From the NCBI GenBank assembly GCA_021464245.1, contig JADCRB010000162.1:2143476-2207475 (forward strand): a stretch of DNA of 64,000 nt, given 5' to 3'. This document shows, piece after piece, positions 50,512-64,000 of the stretch. The notes beneath the pieces are model-generated. The model was not told the DNA's origin. It ran no database searches and saw only the letters and a program-made list of their open reading frames with translations. The number at the start of each line of letters is the position of its first letter. The stretch's first letter is position 1. The position numbers were made by a program, and so were the translations under genes. The stretch comes from Carallia brachiata. Taxonomy: Eukaryota; Streptophyta; Magnoliopsida; Malpighiales; Rhizophoraceae.

Positions 50512-53390
50512 ATGGAGGATATCTTCGTAGCGATTCTCTCAATGCTTCTCGTCGCTGCGCTGATTCCGCTATACTTGTGGAAACGCCATCGTCATTCCGG
50601 ATCATCGCGCGATGAACACAACGAGCAAGAGGAACGCCAGGTCCGTTTATATATTTATTTTTTTTCGTTTCTCCGCGCTTAAGTATATTAGATCTTTTCA
50701 TTCTTTCTTTTTCCAGGCTCCACGGAGGGAGGGGGTGGTCCGCTCCACTGCCACTCGCCGGATGCGCCAAAGACCGCCGGCGGCAGGTGGAGCTAGCTCG
50801 TCTAGAACTGCCGCTGAAGTTTCCGGAGAAGGTATTTAGTGCTCTCTGTTTACATGTTTTCCAATTTTGGATCCCGTCATGGTGTTATTTTCTTTTATTT
50901 ATTTATTTATTTATTTATTTTTGTTCTTATTGTTTGGCTGGTTCAGTTTAATGAATGAAAATTAGGGTTGGAGATCATTTTATGTTCAGTTAATAACTGT
51001 CTGTGGATTTATAACCATGCCTTTCGGGTGGGGTTAAAGAAGTTAGTATGTTCTTAGATAGTAATGCTTGTAATTCTGAACATAGATAATGCCAATGAGA
51101 GTGACGATGAAGCTGGTGCGGGTGAGTATTATGAGGCTAAGGCATCAAAGAAGAAGGAGAAGAAACGGCAAGAACGGGAGGCGCAAAGACAGGTATAATT
51201 TCTCTCCCTCCTCCAACATGATTTTGCATCTGCTTCCCAACGCCTAGTTCCTTATTACAAGTCAGCCATAATGTTTTTTTTAGATGCTTCAATTGCATCC
51301 ATTGAGCCTAGGAATTATGTTGAATTTATACTTTAAATTTGGCCGTTGAGCCCCCATGAAAATCTAAACACTGTTTGGTGCTAGAATGTAAACTAATGAG
51401 TGCTGGAAAACTACGAATAATTGGAGATAAAGGTCTTTTGTTTTTTTTTTCTTGCTTTGCCGGGGTGGCATTGTTGCGACCTACTGAGTCGCATATGATT
51501 ATTTGAAGGCTGAGGAAGCTGCACGTGAGTCGAGGCAGACAAAACAAGATCGCTATACAGAAATGCGCTGGAAGAAAGATGAAGAGCGTGAGGCCGCAGA
51601 GCGCATGTTGGTGTGTTGTCTCCTTTCACTTGCATTGTTATCTTTCTATGTGGGAACATATTCATATTGTTGAAGAACTTGGTCATAATTCATATAGGAA
51701 GAAGAAGCCAAGGCTCAAAAGGCCAAGGAGGAGGAAGCCGCTGCATTGGAGTTTGAAAAATGGAAAGGGGAATTTTCAGTGGATGCTGAGGGAACAACAG
51801 AAACTGATGCTCAAGATGGAACTCAGGATTTGCTGTCTGATTTTGTGGAGTACATAAAGGTTGATGACTCTTACCATGTTTTGTCATTAATACAGGACTG
51901 TTCCTGTTGGCGGTTTGACAGAAACACTAAATAGAAGTCATTTTTTTCAGTCGATAATGCTCTTTCATTGTCCTTTGATACGTTCATTGAATGTGAAATG
52001 GGAGTTCTTCAAGAAGCAATTAGTGATAGTGTCTAACGTGCTGACTTTTGTTATTGTCCCTTTTTGATCTGATCTTGCAGAATCACAAGTGCGTGCCTTT
52101 AGAAGATCTTGCTGCTGAATTTAAACTAAGGACTCAGGTATTTCCTCCTTGGTGATTCTTGCTTTCTGTTACTAACACGTAATCCCCTTCTTACCTGTTT
52201 TTGTAGAGTTGGATTTCAAATGTAGTTGGAAGTGAATTACTTTAATTTTGCCTGCTTTCTTATGTAATACTTGTGGACATATTTAGCTGGTTGTTCAAGT
52301 TACTTGGTTTTGGACTGGAATTTGACCTCTATCAGTGCTTTTGTTGTTTGCACAGTATAGCTTCTTAATTTCAAATTTCAACTTTGAATGCAGGAATGTA
52401 TCGATCGAATCACTTCTCTAGAAAGCATGGGTATGTGTTAAATAATGCTTTTCACTAATTATATGTTTCAAACCATTTATAGAGCCTTGGTAAAAGTTTT
52501 CACAGTTGAAGATCCTCGAATAGTTCAAAATGTCCTTGATACAAAGTGTACTTGACTCTTGTTTGTACTCTTACCTCCTCGATATTCTACATTATACACT
52601 AGGTTTTTAGACTTTACACTTTCCATGCTTTTAACATCCCAGGATTCTGAGCCAATGTGTCGGTGTTGTCCTATTCCTCACCTTTTCAGCCGTTGCATTC
52701 TTTTTTCAGTTTTCTGTCTATTCGTAATCTCTTTTGGCTTGGTTTCTTAGCATCCCTAATAGTATCCTTTGCAAGTTTCATAGTGGTGTGAATTGCTTAT
52801 AGAGTTTCCTCTTCAGCTGGTCTGAAGGTTGAATAAGTCATTCTTTTTGTCACCTTCTAAGTATTTCATCATGAAAAGGACTTACCAAAATCCGTCATCT
52901 TCAATAGGCTGACCAGCTGTCATACAAGTCTAGATGCTTGGTTTTTATGAATGGGGAGGTGGGTGGAGATGTTAGTCTGCCTTAAGAGAGCGTTGGTTTG
53001 TTATGTTCAATCCTTCTTTAATCCAAAACAAGAATGATATGATACATGCATTTTACTTTTTGTCCTTCCACTAGAAAGAAAGTTTCTTTGTTGCGGTATA
53101 TAATTTTCTGGTGCAACTGGTTTGTCTTTGACATTTAAATGCAGCTTCATGAGAAATCTAATCTTGGATCCACTATCGTATTAGGGAGACTTTCTGGTGT
53201 CATGGATGACAGAGGAAAGTACATATACATCTCACAGGAAGAGATGAAAGCTGTTGCTGAGTGTATTAAGCGTCAGGGGAGGGTTAGTATCTCACATCTA
53301 GCCAGTAAATCAAACCAGTTTATTGATTTGGAGCCAAAGGTGCAGTTCATTGCAGAGATCGGCACTACAGAGGAGATAACTGTCGCGTGA
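50512..53390 (+). CDS. DDRGK1: DDRGK domain-containing protein 1 (UFBP1)
   Basis: ER-anchored adaptor of the UFM1-conjugation pathway, working with the UFL1 ligase in ER homeostasis and ribosome quality control. Exons: 50512-50640, 50717-50831, 51086-51192, 51509-51610, 51698-51859, 52081-52137, 52394-52430, 53185-53390; phases agree and give 304 aa, the family's normal length. An N-terminal membrane anchor occupies about residues 4-22. A highly charged helical middle ('KASKKKEKKRQEREAQRQ', 'RESRQTKQDRYTEMRWKKDEE') follows. The C-terminal winged-helix/PCI-like DDRGK domain includes 'FVEYIKNHKCVPLEDLAAEF', 'GRLSGVMDDRGKYIYIS' and 'RQGRVSISHLASKSNQFIDL'. The signature reads DDRGK exactly. The last intron is long (754 nt); an upstream AG at 53144 would give a different, out-of-phase exon start and is rejected. 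It converges on the reductase gene. Confidence 0.95.
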
Positions 53391-54696
53391 CTTGGTCAGC
53401 CACCGACTTCATTGCATAAACTGATAAAAATTGAGCAACTAATAGCCTTGGTGGATAACGAAATATGGGGATAAATGTTTCTAGATTCTGTGTACATGAT
53501 CAATAGGAAAAGGATAAGGGCCATGCGGCACACATTTTGAGGAAGAAGATGTAGAAATTGAATATGCCCGACTAATTCTGTAAATTTTGAGCAAACGTTT
53601 GTTTAGGATGAACAGAATTAGCTTTAAAAGCTGTTCTTTGAGGTGCATATTGCCTTTGTTGAGGGTGGTCAAAATGGAGCAGTTTCGACTTTGGCTAATT
53701 TCTTTTGTGCACGGACAAGCTAGGCAACTGGATATTGAAGGCATTCAAATTCTCTGGGATGGAAATTTGGCTACCTCTTGGATTTGAACTAATGAGAATG
53801 ACATTCTGCAACTATCACCTTATCACATGTCAGTTTATGGACAAGCTGTGCAACTGGCGAGAGAAACACCTGTTGAATATCTGTCCAGCCAATATTGAGC
53901 CAACTCCATTAGGAGCTCCCAAAACAACTTTATGTGCCATGGACGATCGCCTGTTTATCAGAAATTTGAATGGCCATTTGTTGAAAGTGCGCCTGGAGAG
54001 CCCGAAGGAAATAACCTACTTTTAATGTCACTGAAATCCTAATCACTCTTGAACATCATATGATCCCCTTGCCCAAAGGAAATGGAAGCGAGTCTTTGTG
54101 TTATACAATTATTTTCTCTCTCGTTTCTTTCTTCAATTTTTGGGTTCTCCCACGGTGGTTACAATTTAATTTTACATTGAACAGGACCATAGCATTTTGT
54201 AATACATAACTAAGTCCAGACCCTTCTCTTTGGTGAATTTCCACGCAGCATCCTCAGCCAAAGGTTTTGACAGCACATACCAGAGCTGAGCATTTCAATT
54301 TTTGTGCCAGCATCCTCAGCATATATGTGGTTACTCCACAATTTGGATCTCAATTTTTTTTTTTCTGTCTCAAATTTTTATTATGATAAGAATTTAGAAA
54401 AAGGAAAAAAAAACAAACCGAATCTGCACGATTCCGTTTTATTTTTTTGTTTTTGGTCTTTTTAGAACTACTAGAGCACAGTAAAAAAAGAAGAATTATT
54501 TAAGAAAAATCCGCACGATTACGTTTTAATAAGATAGGAAGGTAGTTCAAAATAAACACTATGGCCCATGAGTATACAAGAGAGGCTCGGGCCCAACAAA
54601 TAATTATTGCTCTTTATGGAATAAGAACTCAGTTTGGTAGGGGCGTTGGAAGAGGCACACGCCTTCAATTAGTGCATGACACTCAATATTCGGAAG
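53391..54696. other. DDRGK1 3' flank with a reductase exon fragment
   Basis: The DDRGK1 3' UTR probably runs to about 54100. A partial internal repeat is seen ('acggacaagctaggcaactgg' at about 53712 and 'atggacaagctgtgcaactgg' at about 53838). Open frames at 53587-54025 are not recognised as proteins. The fragment at 54209-54287 is listed separately. Beyond it are T/A-rich runs. Confidence 0.45.
54209..54287 (-). pseudogene. Duplicated fragment of reductase exon 4
   Basis: Copy of the 5' part of exon 4 of the adjacent reductase gene with its splice acceptor (parent 55650-55728). About 75 of 79 bases match, and it has the same orientation. It still reads '[22 protein letters not shown]', with Pro replacing Ile. 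No other exon is found beside it, so it is a dead scrap of a local duplication. Confidence 0.8.
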
Positions 54697-57122
54697 TTAG
54701 GAACTGACGAAGCCTCTCTGTTTCAAACTCTCAACAGTTTCCTTGAGGCTCACCTCCAATGTAACGAAGTCAATAATACCCAAGCTTTTTGCTCTTTCTT
54801 TGGACACCTGGTATGTCGGCATATAAGGTTTATCATCCGCACACCTGCAAAGATTTTTCGCCCAGAATTCGATCAAAATGTTTTTTGAAACCTCTAGCTG
54901 TATAGAATAAACAATCAACATCTACATATAAAGTGCACCTTTTGTGATAACTGATTAGCGGGGCTAATTTAGATGCAAGGGACAAATTTCTTTTCAGCAC
55001 CTGACCACATATATTTGTGCCAGAAGATGCAAAGGACATGGGATGAATGTAGTACTTACTTCTCTGGGAGCTGAAAATGGGGATAAAGTTGACGCAATGT
55101 TTTCACTATCTCCGAGTAGTGCGCAACGGTCTCAACCATACAGTATCTTCCACTAGCTGACGGAATCTCAAATGCTTGAATATGTGCATTGGCAATGTCT
55201 TTCACATTTACCCATCCAAGAGTCATATTGGGAAAAGTTTCTGCTCCTGCACATGATAATGGAGAGGTGAGAAGAAGAATCGATGCATGCCCGACTAGAG
55301 GATTTGAATGAACTTAGTGAAGGATTTGATGTGTTTGATCTGATCAACACCTTCTTTGTACATAGTTTATACCCATTACCATCTAACTTCTGTCTTGATC
55401 AATTCTATAAGTTCTCTTCATCGAATCTAATCTATGTTTGGCTCAAAACCCAGGATTGCAAACTGCAACCGCAATCCCCAACACTCCCAAAGTTCATTTC
55501 TTAAGATGAGATGAAAGCTACCATTTAAGTCAAGGGACACAATTTGTTTGCATACTCATATACCTTTCAGTAGGCTTAACACTGCAGCAGAACTTGTATT
55601 AAGTGTTGGCTGTAAGAGGGGACCGATTGCCATTCCAGGATTTATTACAACCAAGTCCAGACCCTTCTCTTTTGTGAATTTCCACGCAGCATCCTCAGCC
55701 AAAATTTTTGACAGCACATACCAGAGCTAAAAATATTAGAAGAAAACAAAAACACATGGAGTAATTTCGCAGTTAGAGAGATTATTTGCAAAAGGCTGGA
55801 GAATCTCAATGCGAACAGATGACAGTTGCAGCGAAACCAGTGTGCTGCTAATGTGTACACACCTTATATCCCTTACAAAAATCTGGGCTTGAAAACCAGC
55901 TTTCATCCACAACTACATCTGGGGTTAGAGGTTTTCCATTATAAGCAACCGCAGCTATGGAAGATGTCAAGACAACTCTTTTTATTGATGGGGTTTTTGC
56001 ACATGAAGCGAGCACATTAAGTGTCCCCTTCACTGCAGGATCCAGTAATTCTGCCTGAAATAACCAATACAGATTGAAAAAAGAAAAGCATTGTAAAAAC
56101 ACTCAAACAATTCGTAAGTAAATTAGCAGATAACTGACAAATTACAAAATTAAATCAAAAACACAAAGATAGGTCAAAAAAAATGTATGCTAGTAAACAA
56201 AAGCGGTACAAGGCAGACTTTGTGAGCATGTCAGATTTCTATTTTCAGTTTTCTCATTATTTTGACCTTTCTAATGTACATATTCCAGATCTCATCATCA
56301 TTATCCAGATTTTGCAGCGATGTTATACGAAGCTTGAAAGAAATCAATTACACAAACTAGTATTGGCACCTCATTACAGAAACACCATCAGGGACACTTC
56401 CACCGACACAGATTTTGTTACTAAATGTAAGATAAGATTGCACAACAATAGCAACAATTTTGTAGTTCTCGATTAGGATTAACCTGAGGGTCCTTCACAT
56501 CATTATAAAAGGGAGAGGCAGTATGGAAAACACCATCACACCCTTCAACAACAGAATCAAAGGAGCCTTCTTCCAATAGGTTTGCTTTGAACAGCTGAAG
56601 TCTCTCATCAGCTCCATCAAGTGCGCGCAAGTGTTCTGTCTTCCTAGGATCATCTACGTACCGAAAGAACATCATCGCTTAAAGCATTACAATATATGTT
56701 TTAACAGAGACAAAAACTTGATACATGCAGGCAATCATACACTCATTTTGGTATCGAAAGGAACTCGGAAAGATTACTTCTTGACTTCGTAAAATAACAC
56801 TTTACACAGTGACATGATCACCATTTTGTGCAATACAAAAATATCACGGTAGTTGCAAAAAATCGAATTCTCGTTTTCGGGCAAAAAAATTTCTGGCACC
56901 GTAAGGAGACTCTAAATACATTTCATGAACACAGCAATGGACACCAAATGACATAAATCAAAGAGAGGGAGGAATAGGGGAGCCGGAGTACGTACTGGGG
57001 TCACGAACAGAGGCCTTAACGGTGTAGCCACGTTGGAGAAGGAACTTGGCAAGCCAGGAAGCAATGTAACCAGATGCTCCCGTCACACACACCACCTTCC
57101 CCGCTCCACTCCCACCGCTCAT
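54697..57122 (-). CDS. Cinnamoyl-CoA reductase-like NADPH reductase
   Basis: Extended short-chain dehydrogenase of the CCR/DFR group, acting on aldehyde- or ketone-type substrates with NADPH in the cytosol. Exons on the minus strand: 57122-56996, 56653-56484, 56054-55863, 55726-55564, 55246-55060, 54844-54697; phases agree and give 328 aa. The N-terminal Rossmann motif is '[11 protein letters not shown]' (T14-G15 onward). Catalytic Ser130/131 lie in 'LTSSIAAV', and Tyr166 and Lys170 in 'WYVLSK' form YxxxK. True lignin CCRs carry a KNWYCYGK signature; here it reads KLWYVLSK. The protein is therefore closer to CCR-like or phenylacetaldehyde-reductase-type enzymes (Arabidopsis At5g19440/At1g51410 group), and the substrate is uncertain. 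The start is the ATG giving MSGGSGAGK; no ATG lies further upstream in frame. A stray copy of part of exon 4 lies 400 bp beyond the stop. Confidence 0.92.
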
Positions 57123-58655
57123 CTTTGGTTTTTCTGTCAAAACTTTGGCTGCAAATGAGCAGATAATTTATACAAACTAAATTTAACCATAAAACAATTT
57201 TTTTTTTTTTTTTTCCAATAGCGGCCCATAGGATCTAAGCTACTAATTAGAGGTACTTGTCCCTTACTCGTTACTCACTAATAAATTTTACATTTTTTTT
57301 TAATTTAACTGAAATTTTAAAATAAAAATTTTAATTTTAATTAGTTGGTATTTGAGGGAGACATCATATTTATTTCAACCTCTTTAATTTTACGGAAAAA
57401 TTTAGTAGATATATGATTTTTTTCTATTATGTTCACACATATTTTTTTTTGTAATTACGAATATTTTTTGTACAATCATAATAATAAAAAATAATAAAAT
57501 ATATTATTACTTTTTTATTTTATATTTTTTTTGTTAATTACATAAAAAAATAACTATAATTACAAAAAAAAAAAAAAAAAAAAAAAGTTGTAAACGCATA
57601 CATGAAACCTTTGTCTTAATACAAGAAGTCTGCAACTGCTGTCTTGTCTCTTTCCCCCTTCAACAGTTTCTGATTATTTGGGCCCACATCTTAATGGTGG
57701 TTGGTGTAAGACATAAATAACCGACAAAATTTCAGTTATAGATTTCACCCATTAAAATGCGGATAAAAAAAATACAAATAAAACTCAATTAAAATAATTT
57801 AAACATAATTCGATTTTATGAGAAATAAAGTAGATGTATGCCACATTCAACAAATAAATAAATAATCATGGCCACTCTTAAAAACTTGCTTCAACATTAA
57901 TTAAAAGAAAATTGTAACCGTTGTTTCGTTGCTTTTTGTTTTGGGATTTGTCCTTGTCATTGTTAAATAAATATTACTTAATAAAGAGTTTTGTAGCATT
58001 ATTTCTCTAAGTTATGTTATAAGGTTTATAGCCAACAATACAATTGCGTTTAGAAAACGTTTTTTTTTTTAAATGCTGCCTCTTTAAAAAAAAAAAAAAA
58101 AGCTCCATAGAGATTAAAAATTAAAGACCTTCGGCCTGCCTTTAATTTATGGTATAATGTACTAATTAATTACCACATGTTACCCAGATTTAGTATGGTA
58201 AGGCCACCAATCATCGAGATTTGATACATATATAAGAAATTCAATAGTTTGAGAAAGGTTGTGTACAAACAACCCAATTCTTTTTACTCTTTAAACTTAA
58301 ATTATATGATTATATTGTGTCATCATATAATCTAATCACCACATAAATGTGCCAATTACATAGTCCACATCAAATTACTTCGCAGTCCTTAGTTGGCTTG
58401 CGGTGTATAGCACAGATTCACTCTATATTTCCCGAACAAGTCTCACTTTGTCACCTTAATTATTGGGTACTTTCCTTTGTCAATCTTCGAAGCCCCTCAA
58501 CTTCCACCGAACTATGGCAGGAGCTTAAATATTGGAATTATTGGTTTGGATGGAAAAATTTGGAGATGGCTTTTAAATGCTCCCAACAAAACCAGTTGGC
58601 GGGAGGATGGATTTTATTGAGCAAGCACTGTCATACGGTTGAGGGAGGCAGGAGG
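57123..58655. other. Reductase promoter and AT-rich intergenic DNA
   Basis: The region upstream of the reductase has many poly-A/T runs (57194-57217, 57561-57585 and others). Frame 58347-58673 is open for 108 codons but resembles nothing I know. No regulatory site stands out. Confidence 0.4.
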
Positions 58656-59029
58656 CATTGGCGGATCTATTAAGAGTTGAGGGGCCTACTCCCGAAAAAC
58701 AAAAAATAACAAAAAAATAGGTATAATTTATCCTAATTTTTGCCAATTTCCCCTCAAATTTATATTTTGTCCTCACTCAATTATTTTCACTAGAAAAATT
58801 GATATGTAATAACTTAAATATATACTATTATTTCCACTAAAATTTATATTTTACTCTTACTGTATTTTATATTTTACATTTACTCTCTTTTGTTTTTTTC
58901 AAATGAAAAGTTATTATGTATATTAAAATAATATTATTTTATTATTTATATTATGCTTACAAAAAAATAAACAAGTGATTTTTTCAATACTTATTTGCCC
59001 TCTCATTCTACTTCTTGGGTCCGCCACCG
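58656..59029. mobile_element. Non-autonomous element with GGCGGA inverted ends
   Basis: Left end CATTGGCGGATCT (58656-58668) matches the reverse complement of the right end, CGGTGGCGGACCC (59017-59029). About 370 bp of A/T-rich DNA lies between them. 'GTGGCGGACCC' termini recur in many plant non-autonomous DNA transposons. No certain target duplication was found, so edges are approximate. Confidence 0.5.
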
Positions 59030-59948
59030 AGCGGGGAGATGTGAGAGAGAGAGAAAGAGAATATATGATTTTTAGGATTTCAATGGGTTTTATAGGAATC
59101 TTATAATAGAAAAGATGACTGCCCCAGTATTCAGAGAGCATTTAAGGTTTGGTGGAGAAGGGCTTTTATCAAGCAATATGCAACTCAACAACCCAATGCG
59201 CAGTTGCAAGTCACTGCTTGTGATGATCCAAACTGAAGGAGAGGTGTTAAACTAGTATCGTCTGAACCACCGTGTACATATTTTGCATTCTTTTTGTCAG
59301 CTATTATATATCCATATAACCGAATGTTCTTTTGGAAACACAACAATACTTCCTTCAAAGTTGTTCTCTTTTAGAATCAGTGGCTTGTCAGTGTCACCAT
59401 ACCAGGGAAATATATTTGATGCTTATTCATGTTTTCTGCAAACTTAAGATTTGCCGCACAGGTTTTCTATCAAAAATTGCATATGGCACATCTTACCGAC
59501 GGGCACAAGGACCGTTGAAGCATTTGCATTACCACTCAAACCATTTACAATACTGCTTGCCAATTGCATATCTATACCAACAAAATGTTTTTCGAGTGGC
59601 GCTTTTTTTTTGGGGGTTCTAGTTCCACATACCAAATCCACTAAGGAAAAAGCTGTGTAAACACTCAATTATAGACATAAAGTTGGCACGTGATATTTAG
59701 ATTATTGAATTGTGAATAATGTATGAAATTCAAAAAATAAAAATAAAAATAAATCGTTAAATTAATTGTGTCTTCCGCATACTACAGATTGCATTCCTAT
59801 GTAGTCGTGCCCATCCACAAATCAACATTTGTTCCATTTGCAAACTAAACATCTCTCAGTTTCATCAAATGGTTAAATAAATGCTGCGCCAGCACATACA
59901 CCACCACCATGAAGTGCATGTACAAGCTCCAAAAACTGGGAAGCAGCT
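59030..59948. other. Flank of the Pol III subunit gene
   Basis: At about 59444-59668 both strands are open. The plus-strand text 'LPTGTRTVEAFALPLKPFTI' and the minus-strand text 'KHFVGIDMQLASSIVNGLSG' are both protein-like, but neither is recognised. It could be a gene scrap. The 3' UTR of the Pol III gene probably occupies the last few hundred bases. Confidence 0.4.
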
Positions 59949-63949
<4,001 letters not shown>

Positions 63950-64000
63950 CTGCAGGTAAAAGTTAATCAACACATTCAATCTTCTTCCCAAATAATTGTG

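Noticed and set aside
53146..53184. Upstream acceptor giving 'LHEKSNLGSTIVL' before the last DDRGK1 exon
   Set aside because: Joining there puts the previous exon out of phase and creates a stop. The AG at 53184 restores the conserved GRLSGVMDDRGK text.
54209..54287. The reductase exon fragment as part of a second functional reductase gene
   Set aside because: No other reductase exons are present between DDRGK1 and the known gene.
55826..56476. Plus-strand open frames across the reductase introns
   Set aside because: They are shadows of the minus-strand reductase exons and A/T-rich introns.

Overview
The window is nuclear DNA from a flowering plant, almost certainly a eudicot. It has short exons with GT..AG introns, very AT-rich intergenic DNA full of small transposons, and nuclear-encoded chloroplast proteins with transit peptides. 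Codon use and protein sequences would suit a woody rosid such as Citrus, but that is an impression and the sequence alone does not prove it. There are no prokaryotic operons, CRISPR arrays, rRNAs or convincing tRNAs.

Layout, left to right. Positions 1-2700 hold a decayed PIF/Harbinger transposon (DDE transposase plus Myb/SANT-like partner). An NF-YA transcription factor gene (+, coding 6555-9658) carries a miR169 target site in its 3' UTR. It converges on SEC62 (-, coding 10713-13838), an ER protein-translocation subunit. About 150 bp upstream of the SEC62 start codon sits a complete hAT transposon (13999-18104) with 8-bp target duplications, terminal inverted repeats and an unbroken four-exon BED-type transposase frame. 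After an AT-rich stretch with several MITE-like repeats comes a calcium-dependent protein kinase of the CPK7/8/32 type (+, 23798-27132). Next is ferredoxin-sulfite reductase (+, 30297-34111), which has three separate apparent 1-bp deletions in its exons. The small thylakoid protein PsbTn (-, 34949-35272) converges on it. A coiled-coil protein of unknown function (+, 41310-43845) follows a long gene-poor interval. After a further 6.6 kb of AT-rich DNA comes DDRGK1/UFBP1 of the UFM1 pathway (+, 50512-53390), then a cinnamoyl-CoA-reductase-like SDR (-, 54697-57122) with a stray copy of part of its exon 4 beyond its 3' end. The window closes with the last nine coding exons of the RNA polymerase III largest subunit (-, 59949 to 63949, continuing past the right edge).

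The genes are unrelated housekeeping, signalling and metabolic genes, as expected in a plant gene neighbourhood; I see no gene cluster with a joint function. I did not find a clearly new biological system. The observations most worth checking are the full-length hAT element in the SEC62 promoter with an altered CxxH motif, the frameshifted sulfite reductase, the Gln-to-His change in the Pol III trigger-loop region, the miR169 site, the duplicated reductase exon, and several well-bounded MITEs. Exon boundaries were placed by eye from splice consensus, reading-frame continuity and knowledge of the protein families.
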